Part shown: in pieces, positions 1-5,478 of the stretch
How the letters are laid out: the number at the start of each line of letters is the position of its first letter
Position numbering within the stretch: the stretch's first letter is position 1
From: Cytophagales bacterium
GTDB lineage: Bacteria > Bacteroidota > Bacteroidia > Cytophagales > Cyclobacteriaceae
DNA: 8,628 nucleotides
NCBI GenBank assembly: GCA_020063545.1
Contig: JAGUUF010000305.1
Coordinates: 1-8,628, forward strand
Reading direction: 5' to 3'
Made by a program: the position numbers and the translations under genes
Notes under the pieces: generated by a model
Databases searched by the model: none
What the model was told of the DNA's origin: nothing
Seen by the model: only the letters and a program-made list of their open reading frames with translations

Positions 1-1923
1 AAGTACTCCGAAGCGCTTGAAGAAGCGTTTGAAGCATTAGAATTGCTTAAAGAATACCAGTACCCGCCACAGCAGGCCGAAGTTCACCAAACCATAGGTG
101 AAATTTATGAAGACCTTGGCCAGTTTGAACTGGCGGCAAAATACTTTTACGAGGTGCTTAAAATTACTGAGAAGCATAACCTGCGCATGCACACGGCAAC
201 AGCTTACAGTGAGTTGGCTTGGGTGTATAAGGAATTGGGGAACTATGACCTTGCCCTGGATTATGTTAACCACGCACAAGTGTTGAGCGAAGAGATTGGC
301 GATCAGCACAAATTGTCGTACTGCCATAACATCCGCGGCTTAATTTACCTGCTGCAAAAGCGGTATACCGAGGCGATTAAAGAACTTGAAAAATCGAAGC
401 AAATCCGCGAAGTGATCGGTCACCTGGAGGGCATCTCCGCTGCCACCTTTAATCTCTCGCTGGTGTATGAAGCCATGGGCCAGTTCGAAAAGGCGCTTGC
501 ACTTCAGAAACAGGCCATCAGTGTTGAAGAACGGGTAACCAATAAACTCAGCCAGGGCATTTCCTATAACGCCATTGCAAAAACCTTAATGCGGCTTAAC
601 CGATTTGGTGAGGCTGAAATGTATCTGCGCAAGGCCAACACCGCTGCCCGTGAAACAAATTCGCGTTTGCTGCTTAAGAATAATTATGAGAATTATGCTG
701 ATTTCTATAGCGCCCGCAAGGATTATAAGCAGGCTTTCGAATACCAGCGCATGGCTAAAGTGCTGAACGACAGCATTTACACCACCAGCAGCAAGGCTAA
801 ACTTGCCGAGAAGCAGGCATTATACCAGATAGAGCAGAAGGAGCAGCAGATTAAGCTGTTAAGCCAGGAGAAAGTGCTTCAGGAGAACAAGTTAAAGCTT
901 CAGCTTTCGCAACTGAACATTCAACGGGTAATCATTGCTTCGGGGTTACTGGCGTTTGTATTAATCAGTGCACTTGCCTGGAATATTTACAAATCGAAAA
1001 AAGCCATCCAGCGTGCTCATTTTGAAATCAAGGAACAGCACGAGGAGATCCAAACTCAAACGGAAGAGCTTACCGAAGCTAACCTGGAGCTTACTAAACT
1101 AAACCGGCAACTGGCAGAAAAGCAGGAAGAAATACAGGCACAATCCGAAGAACTGCTGGAGGCCAACCAAACCATTAATGAAATTAACCGCAACCTCGAA
1201 GAGGAAGTGAGCAAGCGCACCAGCGAATTAAAACAGGCATACAAGGAGTTGGATACTTTCTTTTACCGCTCCTCGCACGATTTCAGGCGACCACTCACCA
1301 CCTTTCTTGGCCTGGCCGAGGTAGCGAAGATAACGGTAAAAGATCCGGCAGCCCTTGAACTGTTTGAACGGGTAAGGGAAACCGCCACCAACCTGGATAA
1401 AATGCTGGTTAAACTTCAGTCCATCAGCGATGTGGGTACGCTCGAACTCTATTACAAAGAAGTGGCCATCCGAGAATTATTTGATTCAATTTGTGATAAC
1501 TATCGCGAAGAACTTACCCGGAAGCACTTCCTTGTTGACTGCACGGTTAACCTGTCAGCACCCTTTACTTCCTACCCGGCACTGGTGAAAGTTATAATTG
1601 AGAACCTGGTGGAGAATTCCCTTCAGTTTGCTTCGCCCGTAAGTCCAAAATTAAGTTTGCAGGTATATGAGGAAGGTAATAATGTAGTGCTGGAACTTTC
1701 CGATAACGGGCACGGTATTGACCCGGAATATCACGACAGGATTTTTGATATGTATTTCAGGGCCAGCCATTATTCTAAAGGAAATGGACTGGGGTTGTAC
1801 ATCGTTAAAAAGGCTGTTGAAAAACTGGACGGCACAATCTCCTTTACCTCGCAGATTGATTTTGGCACTACGTTTAAAGTAGTATTGCCGCGCAACACCA
1901 AACTCAGCATGATTTCAGTATAG
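1..1923 (+). CDS. TPR sensor histidine kinase, membrane-anchored (5' partial)
   Basis: The reading frame is open from base 1, so the true start lies upstream; 640 codons are visible. Codons 1-260 form one partial and about six full TPR units with a 40-residue period, a likely ligand- or protein-binding sensor. One hydrophobic helix follows (codons 310-330), then a charged coiled coil (about 331-415). The kinase core has the H-box SSHDFRRPL with the predicted phospho-acceptor His at codon 426, an N-box Asn at 539, the G1 box DNGHGID at 568-574 and the G2 box GNGLGL at 594-599, so the autokinase looks intact. In this family the TPR part usually lies outside the cytoplasm and signals through the helix and coiled coil; a signal peptide would be upstream and cannot be seen. 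No receiver domain or response regulator gene is in view, so the phosphotransfer partner is unknown. The next gene follows with no gap. Confidence 0.93.
   Translation, partial: KYSEALEEAFEALELLKEYQYPPQQAEVHQTIGEIYEDLGQFELAAKYFYEVLKITEKHNLRMHTATAYSELAWVYKELGNYDLALDYVNHAQVLSEEIGDQHKLSYCHNIRGLIYLLQKRYTEAIKELEKSKQIREVIGHLEGISAATFNLSLVYEAMGQFEKALALQKQAISVEERVTNKLSQGISYNAIAKTLMRLNRFGEAEMYLRKANTAARETNSRLLLKNNYENYADFYSARKDYKQAFEYQRMAKVLNDSIYTTSSKAKLAEKQALYQIEQKEQQIKLLSQEKVLQENKLKLQLSQLNIQRVIIASGLLAFVLISALAWNIYKSKKAIQRAHFEIKEQHEEIQTQTEELTEANLELTKLNRQLAEKQEEIQAQSEELLEANQTINEINRNLEEEVSKRTSELKQAYKELDTFFYRSSHDFRRPLTTFLGLAEVAKITVKDPAALELFERVRETATNLDKMLVKLQSISDVGTLELYYKEVAIRELFDSICDNYREELTRKHFLVDCTVNLSAPFTSYPALVKVIIENLVENSLQFASPVSPKLSLQVYEEGNNVVLELSDNGHGIDPEYHDRIFDMYFRASHYSKGNGLGLYIVKKAVEKLDGTISFTSQIDFGTTFKVVLPRNTKLSMISV
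928..990 (+). other. Transmembrane segment of the histidine kinase
   Basis: Codons 310-330 encode an uninterrupted run of hydrophobic and small residues (V-I-I-A-S-G-L-L-A-F and onward to A-W-N-I-Y), ended by the basic cluster KSKK. The positive charges after the helix fit the positive-inside rule and place the coiled coil and kinase core in the cytoplasm and the TPR part outside. It is the only membrane segment in the visible protein. Confidence 0.8.
1042..1209 (+). repeat. Tandem 84-bp (28-residue) coiled-coil duplication
   Basis: Two consecutive 28-residue units begin EEIQTQTEELTEAN (1042-1125) and EEIQAQSEELLEAN (1126-1209). They match strongly at the start and diverge toward the end. 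Twenty-eight residues are exactly four heptads, so adding a unit keeps the coiled-coil register between the membrane helix and the catalytic core. The bases have diverged more than the residues, so this is an old duplication and not a slippage artefact. Confidence 0.75.
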
Positions 1924-2484
1924 ATGTTCCGCTGGCTGGCAAAATGTATCCTTACCCTGCTGGGCTGGAACCCACAGCCGCTTGGCGCTTTTCCGGTGCG
2001 GGAAAAAAAGTATGTTGTGATTGTTGCTCCGCATACCAGCAACTGGGATTTTGTGATTGGCGTTCTCTATCGAAGTGTGCTCCGGCTTGAAAGTGCACGG
2101 TACCTTGGCAAAAAGGAATTGTTCGAGCCCCCGTTTGGATTCATCTTTCGGTGGCTTGGCGGCACCCCGGTTGATCGGTTCTCAAACCAGAATATGGTTG
2201 ACCAGGTTGTAAAGATTTTTAATGAAAAGGATGAATTTGCTTTGGCGCTATCGCCTGAAGGAACACGCAAGCGGGTAGAGCGGTTGCGTACAGGTTTTTA
2301 CAACATTGCCAGGAAAGCCGATGTGCCTATTGTGATGGTGGCACTTGATTTTGAACATAAGCAGGTAATCTTCGCTGAACCCTTTAAACCCACCGGTAAC
2401 CAGGCGCAGGATTTCGAAAAGATCCTGGCATTTTTTCGGCCAATAAAAGGCAAAGTTCCGGAGAACGGGTTGGCGCATTTATAA
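1924..2484 (+). CDS. Small lysophospholipid (1-acyl-glycerol-3-phosphate) acyltransferase family protein
   Basis: This 186-residue protein belongs to the PlsC-like acyltransferase superfamily, which moves a fatty acyl group onto a lysophospholipid at the inner membrane. The catalytic H-X4-D motif is HTSNWD (His37, Asp42), preceded by VIVAPH. A motif-II-like GGTPVDR lies at 79-85 and the acceptor-binding motif SPEGTR at 110-115. A short hydrophobic N-terminus (residues 5-14) may touch the membrane. It is shorter than E. coli PlsC (about 245 residues) but fits the compact subfamily of roughly 180-190 residues seen in Bacteroidota and elsewhere; the exact acceptor is unknown. The ATG directly follows the kinase TAG in the same frame, so the two genes are almost certainly co-transcribed and translationally coupled. 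A hairpin terminator starts at the stop codon. Confidence 0.88.
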   Translation: MFRWLAKCILTLLGWNPQPLGAFPVREKKYVVIVAPHTSNWDFVIGVLYRSVLRLESARYLGKKELFEPPFGFIFRWLGGTPVDRFSNQNMVDQVVKIFNEKDEFALALSPEGTRKRVERLRTGFYNIARKADVPIVMVALDFEHKQVIFAEPFKPTGNQAQDFEKILAFFRPIKGKVPENGLAHL

Positions 2485-2516
2485 AAAAAAGCGACCCACA
2501 GTGAGTCGCTTTTTTT
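2483..2516. terminator. Bidirectional intrinsic terminator between convergent genes
   Basis: An A-run (2483-2490), a GCGAC arm (2491-2495), a 9-base loop, a GTCGC arm (2505-2509) and a T-run (2510-2516) form a perfect inverted repeat whose A and T tracts extend the stem. Read on the plus strand it ends the kinase-acyltransferase operon, overlapping the acyltransferase TAA. Read on the minus strand it lies 18 bases past the stop of the histone-like gene and gives that gene a U-tract as well. Confidence 0.88.
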
Positions 2517-2534
2517 GTGTCGGGAAACCCGGTA

Positions 2535-2792
2535 TTACATGCCCGTTCCGCTTCCTTCGTTGGTTCCAAACAACGATGGGTTGGGAGCGGGAGCAGCAGG
2601 TTGCGGTGCGGGTGCAGGTGCTGGCGCAGGTTTAGGCGCTGCCTTTTTCTTCGGTGCAGCCTTTTTCTTCGCAGCCTTCTTTACCACTTTCTTTTTAGCC
2701 GGTTTTGCCGCCTTCTTACCCTTGGCTTTGGTTTTCTTTGCAGCCTTTTTGGGTTTCGCTTTCGACTTTTTGGTAGCTTTTTTCTTAGCCAT
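2535..2792 (-). CDS. Lysine/alanine/proline-rich histone H1-like protein
   Basis: This 85-residue protein has 28 Lys, 22 Ala and 13 Pro, only one acidic residue (a Glu near the end) and no Asp. Residues 1-54 are repeated KKA, KKK and AAK clusters resembling histone H1 tails and bacterial H1-like proteins. A Pro-Ala hinge of alternating PAPA follows (about 54-70), and a neutral tail ends in GSGTGM. It is probably an unstructured nucleic-acid-binding protein that compacts the nucleoid or binds RNA, inferred from composition alone since such sequence carries no homology signal. The start is the only sensible ATG; no Shine-Dalgarno is seen, as expected in Bacteroidota. A 7-of-8 match to the -7 element (TACTTTTC) lies at 2813-2820 on this strand. 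It sits 75 bases downstream of the small gene at 2868-3065 and may be co-transcribed with it. Confidence 0.82.
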   Translation of the reverse strand: MAKKKATKKSKAKPKKAAKKTKAKGKKAAKPAKKKVVKKAAKKKAAPKKKAAPKPAPAPAPAPQPAAPAPNPSLFGTNEGSGTGM

Positions 2793-2867
2793 AGCAACGT
2801 AAAATTTAGACTGAAAAGTATAAAATATTTCAGTGCGCTGAGAATGGAAAGCGGTTAATTTTTTCGG

Positions 2868-3065
2868 TCAATCGTTTACCCATACCGTAAACGAGACCAG
2901 TACGAGTTGGTCGCTAAGAAAGTTAATGATGGGTTCATCGGGGTCGAACTGGTTGCCGTATTTTTTGCGGATGGCTTTCAGTTCCGCATCGGTTACCCAC
3001 TCCGTTACCATAAATTTCGGGGCAGGGTCAACCTTCTTCTTAAGCGTTACGAGTATTCGTTTCAT
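2868..3065 (-). CDS. Unrecognised 65-residue protein
   Basis: I do not recognise a family. The sequence has alternating charge and hydrophobicity. It opens with a strand-like segment (MKRILVTLKKK), has a central helix-like stretch around DAELKAIRKKYG, a turn with DPDEP (about 41-45), and a hydrophobic C-terminal strand (LVLVSFTVWV) before the last two residues. This could be a small alpha/beta domain. There is no signal peptide and no cysteine or histidine, which argues against metal binding. It is accepted as a gene because its composition is protein-like, no better gene overlaps it, and it sits between two same-strand or divergent genes with ordinary spacing. A divergent spacer of 116 bases with an inverted repeat precedes it; the histone-like gene follows by 75 bases on the same strand. 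Confidence 0.6.
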   Translation of the reverse strand: MKRILVTLKKKVDPAPKFMVTEWVTDAELKAIRKKYGNQFDPDEPIINFLSDQLVLVSFTVWVND

Positions 3066-3079
3066 ATGGCCGTGTTTTA

Positions 3080-3107
3080 GTTACGTTAAGGTAACCCCTT
3101 AATTAAC
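3080..3107. promoter_or_regulatory. Imperfect inverted repeat in divergent spacer, possible operator
   Basis: The core is TTAAGG (3086-3091), a 5-base spacer TAACC, and CCTTAA (3097-3102). The arms continue outward as GTTA (3080-3083) and TAAC (3104-3107) with a small interior mismatch. The dyad lies 15 bases upstream of the start of the minus-strand 65-residue gene and about 75 bases from the plus-strand gene, where a regulator could act on the former. There is no U-tract, so it is unlikely to be a terminator. Confidence 0.35.
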
Positions 3108-3169
3108 AGGCAGGTATGAGGAAAGTCAGGCGGCATGCTGGTAATGATCAGGATTACCGGTCACCATTG

Positions 3170-3177
3170 TATTTTTG
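3170..3177 (+). promoter_or_regulatory. -7 element (TAnnTTTG) next to a start codon
   Basis: TATTTTTG matches the Bacteroidota -7 consensus exactly and ends four bases before the ATG at 3182. If used, transcription would begin at or within a few bases of the ATG, giving a leaderless or nearly leaderless mRNA. No TTTG occurs at the expected -33 distance, so the call rests on the -7 element only. Confidence 0.35.
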
Positions 3178-3181
3178 AGGC

Positions 3182-3601
3182 ATGGGCTTGTTACCAGGAT
3201 TGCACACCGAAACGGAACCAGTCAAGGCAAAGCCGTTGATTGACCTGGACGAATTATTCGCTGCAAGACCGGAGTTTCTCAGCGAGTCGTATGTTTATAT
3301 CCATTGCCATGTACCCGTTTCAGTTCAGGAGATGCTCATCCGCATCTGGAAGACGACCTTTCTTATTGACCAGGCAACCGGTGCACGTTCAACGCTAATC
3401 CATGCCGAAAACATTACCTATGCACCGGTATGGACGCTTGTGCAGGCAAACCAGCACTATTCGTTTCTATTAATTTTTGAAGGACTGGGGAAATCCTGCC
3501 GAATTTTTAACCTATTGGAAGACATCCCCCAGCCGGGCGGTTTTCGGGTGGAGGGTATCCATCGCAATGCACGCGATGTGTACCATATACAGGTGGTTTA
3601 G
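3182..3601 (+). CDS. Unrecognised 139-residue protein, possibly a beta-sandwich
   Basis: No family is assigned. There is no signal peptide. Residues 1-30 are polar and probably flexible; the region from about 37 onward alternates short hydrophobic strands (YVYIHCHVPV, TTFLIDQ, HYSFLLIFEGL). The C-terminal part, with IFEGLGKSC, LLEDIPQPGGF and a closing GIHRNARDVYHIQVV, recalls the 'F.pLpk....F.l.E......GI.RN' ending found in assorted Bacteroidota beta-rich proteins; this is recollection of a pattern, not a database match. An in-frame TGA ends four bases before the ATG, so translation cannot start further upstream; the next in-frame ATG (3332) would remove a third of the protein. The stop lies four bases from the stop of the oppositely oriented helicase gene, with no terminator between. 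Confidence 0.72.
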   Translation: MGLLPGLHTETEPVKAKPLIDLDELFAARPEFLSESYVYIHCHVPVSVQEMLIRIWKTTFLIDQATGARSTLIHAENITYAPVWTLVQANQHYSFLLIFEGLGKSCRIFNLLEDIPQPGGFRVEGIHRNARDVYHIQVV

Positions 3602-3605
3602 GTCC

Positions 3606-5264
3606 TTACCGTTTTCTGCTGAATTTTTTTCCCTTTTTTCCGGATTTCTTCCCCTTCGGCACGGCCTTTCGATCATCCGTTAATTCTACCCGTACTGCGC
3701 GGTTCCTGAACTCAACGCCCTTAAGCCCTGCCAGTATCTCCTCTGCTTTTGCAGTGTCTGCCTCAAAAAATGAATAGGCACCCTTAATATCAATTTTACC
3801 CACAGCCTTCTTGCTAACCCCGCAGCAGTCATCCAGCATCTCCAGCAGGGTTGACTTATCGAGGCTGTCCATCTTGCCCAGGTTTATAAAGAAGCGGGAG
3901 CCGGTAGCATACCGTTCGGGGCTACCGTTTTCCCGGGTTTTAACATTTAAATCCGGGGCATCCCGGTAATAATCAAGAAACCGGTTAAACTCTATCGAGG
4001 CGAATCGCTTGATAAGTTCATTCTTTGAAAGGTCCTTAAGTTCCTCATAAACAGCGGGTAAGAACGACTCAATTTCATCATCGTTAACCTTTACTTCATG
4101 AATTTTGCGCATCAATGCCAGCAGTTGTTTCTGGCAAACTTCAGTACCGGTTGGTATGGGCATTTGGCGGAACGGACTTTTCAGGCTTTTTTCAATCTGC
4201 CTGATTTTACCGGTTTCTCTGGTGCTAACCAGCGCAATAGAAACACCTTTTTTACCGGCCCGGGCGGTGCGCCCACTCCGGTGGGTATAAAACTCCATTT
4301 CATCGGGCAGGTTCATATGGATAACATGGCTTATGCTCTCCACATCTATACCCCGTGCTGCCACATCGGTTGCCACAAGGATGCGCACCGACCGGTTTCT
4401 GAATTTCATCATCACTTTATCGCGTTGTGCCTGGTTCAGGTCTCCATGCAAGGAGTCGGCATTGTAACCGTCTTTCAACAGACTTTCAGCAATTCGCTGC
4501 GTATCTATCCGGGTGCGGCAAAAGATCAGCCCGAAGATGTCGGGGTTAAAATCAAGCAGCCGTTTAAGGGCATTGTATTTGTCGTGCTCGCTCACCACCA
4601 TGTACTGGTGTTCAATGTTTACGTTGCCTGTGTTTTTTTCGCCAACGGTCAGTTCAACCGGGTTATCCATATAGTTACTGGCTATGGCGCGTACTTCCTT
4701 TGGCATGGTTGCAGAAAACAGCCAGGTTATCTTTTCGCCCGGGGTTTTTGACAGTATCTCATCAATATCTTCTTTAAATCCCATGTTCAGCATTTCATCG
4801 GCTTCGTCCAGGATTACATACTTTACGGTAGCCAGGTTAACGGCCTTTCGGCCGAGCATATCAATAAGGCGGCCGGGTGTGGCTACGATAACCTGGGCAC
4901 CGCGTTTTACTTTGCGGATTTGCTCGCTTATGCTGGCGCCTCCGTAAATGGCCACGATGTTCAGCGCTTTGAAGTTCTCACTAAAGTTTTCGAGGTCGCT
5001 TACAATCTGCAGACCCAGTTCGCGGGTAGGCGCAAGGATAAGCGCCTGTGTGGTTTTATCGGTATCATCAACCAGTTCGAGCAGGGGCAGGCCGAAAGCT
5101 GCGGTTTTCCCGGTTCCGGTTTGTGCAAGGCCTATAAAGTCGCGGTTGCCGTTAAGCAGCACCGGAATTGCCTTTTCCTGTATGGGTGTGGGGGTTTCAA
5201 AGCCTATCAGTTCAACAGCTTTGGTTAATTCCCGGGATAGCCCCAGGTTCTGAAATGATTTCAT
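3606..5264 (-). CDS. DEAD-box ATP-dependent RNA helicase with DbpA-type RNA-binding domain (DeaD/CsdA-like)
   Basis: This 552-residue cytoplasmic helicase unwinds short RNA duplexes using ATP, probably in ribosome assembly or RNA decay and often at low temperature. Motifs in order: Q-motif (Phe22 to Gln29), Walker A AQTGTGKT (47-54), PTREL (79-83), GG (108-109), TPGR (129-132), DEAD (153-156), SAT (184-186), ATDVAARGID (298-307) and HRSGRTARAG (328-337). Residues 455-530 match a DbpA/CsdA C-terminal RNA-binding domain (starting RFFINLGKMDSL), followed by a basic Lys/Gly tail. The frame stays open to an ATG at 5537, but the extra 91 residues are unlike the family, contain a promoter element, and overlap the opposite gene. 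The start at 5264 (MKSFQNLGLS) gives a normal N-terminus 21 residues before the Q-motif. E. coli DeaD has a longer tail and DbpA is shorter, so an exact name is withheld. Confidence 0.95.
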   Translation of the reverse strand: MKSFQNLGLSRELTKAVELIGFETPTPIQEKAIPVLLNGNRDFIGLAQTGTGKTAAFGLPLLELVDDTDKTTQALILAPTRELGLQIVSDLENFSENFKALNIVAIYGGASISEQIRKVKRGAQVIVATPGRLIDMLGRKAVNLATVKYVILDEADEMLNMGFKEDIDEILSKTPGEKITWLFSATMPKEVRAIASNYMDNPVELTVGEKNTGNVNIEHQYMVVSEHDKYNALKRLLDFNPDIFGLIFCRTRIDTQRIAESLLKDGYNADSLHGDLNQAQRDKVMMKFRNRSVRILVATDVAARGIDVESISHVIHMNLPDEMEFYTHRSGRTARAGKKGVSIALVSTRETGKIRQIEKSLKSPFRQMPIPTGTEVCQKQLLALMRKIHEVKVNDDEIESFLPAVYEELKDLSKNELIKRFASIEFNRFLDYYRDAPDLNVKTRENGSPERYATGSRFFINLGKMDSLDKSTLLEMLDDCCGVSKKAVGKIDIKGAYSFFEADTAKAEEILAGLKGVEFRNRAVRVELTDDRKAVPKGKKSGKKGKKFSRKR

Positions 5265-5284
5265 CGTTGATGTGTAGTTAAATT

Positions 5285-5305
5285 GGGAATTACAGTCAAT
5301 TTCCC
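5285..5305 (-). promoter_or_regulatory. Hairpin in the 5' leader of the helicase mRNA
   Basis: On the minus strand GGGAAATT (5305-5298), loop GACTGT and AATTCCC (5291-5285) pair as a 7-bp stem with one bulged A. It ends 20 bases before the helicase ATG and lies inside the roughly 90-base leader predicted from the -7 element at 5360-5367. It could affect ribosome access, as leaders of cold-shock helicases often do, but nothing beyond the pairing supports a function. Confidence 0.35.
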
Positions 5306-5359
5306 GTTCAATCGGCCAAGGGCTGCAAAAGGAGGGTAATGGAGTTGTATTGTCAGCCT

Positions 5360-5367
5360 CAAAGGTA
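5360..5367 (-). promoter_or_regulatory. -7 element of the helicase promoter
   Basis: On the minus strand TACCTTTG matches TAnnTTTG exactly. Transcription would start near 5355, leaving a leader of about 90 bases before the ATG at 5264. No clean TTTG is found at the usual -33 spacing. The position is incompatible with translation from the upstream ATG at 5537. Confidence 0.45.
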
Positions 5368-5415
5368 CGGTTTAATTTTAACCTTTCAGGTAAAATGTAA
5401 CATTCCAATATCGGG

Positions 5416-5446
5416 TTTGCTTCTTTAGTATAGGGCCGTACTTTTA
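5416..5446 (+). promoter_or_regulatory. Bacteroidota-type promoter for the MORN-repeat gene
   Basis: A perfect -33 TTTG (5416-5419) and a 7-of-8 -7 element TACTTTTA (5439-5446) are separated by 19 bases, the usual spacing for the Bacteroidota housekeeping sigma factor. The predicted start of transcription near 5452 leaves a leader of about 25 bases before the ATG at 5479. Confidence 0.6.
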
Positions 5447-5447
5447 T

Positions 5448-5461
5448 ACCGGATACCGGAT
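5448..5461 (+). repeat. Tandem 7-mer ACCGGAT x2 at the predicted transcription start
   Basis: ACCGGAT occurs twice head to tail (5448-5454 and 5455-5461), beginning two bases after the -7 element of the preceding promoter. Its location would suit a regulator binding site, but a 14-base tandem repeat can also arise by chance. Confidence 0.3.
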
Positions 5462-5478
5462 TTGCAACAGGTAAACTT

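Noticed and set aside
43..45. TTG as the start of the histidine kinase
   Set aside because: The frame is open to base 1 and upstream codons continue a TPR helix (KYSEALEEAFEALELL), so the true start is outside the window.
1..327. Short minus-strand and alternative-frame ORFs across the TPR region of the kinase
   Set aside because: The kinase frame is continuous with six regular 40-residue TPR units, so the others are chance frames.
2515..2858. Plus-strand frames rich in Gly/Ala/Phe or Arg/Leu opposite the histone-like gene
   Set aside because: They are the complement of Lys/Ala/Pro codons; the odd composition is a by-product of the basic gene on the minus strand.
4098..4751. A 217-codon plus-strand frame inside the helicase gene
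   Set aside because: It is antisense to motif-bearing helicase sequence, has no family features, and the helicase frame explains the region completely.
5339..5428. A 29-codon plus-strand frame preceded by GGAGG in the helicase/MORN spacer
   Set aside because: Bacteroidota rarely use Shine-Dalgarno sites, the peptide has no recognisable feature, the spacing of three bases is too short, and the frame covers promoter elements on both strands.
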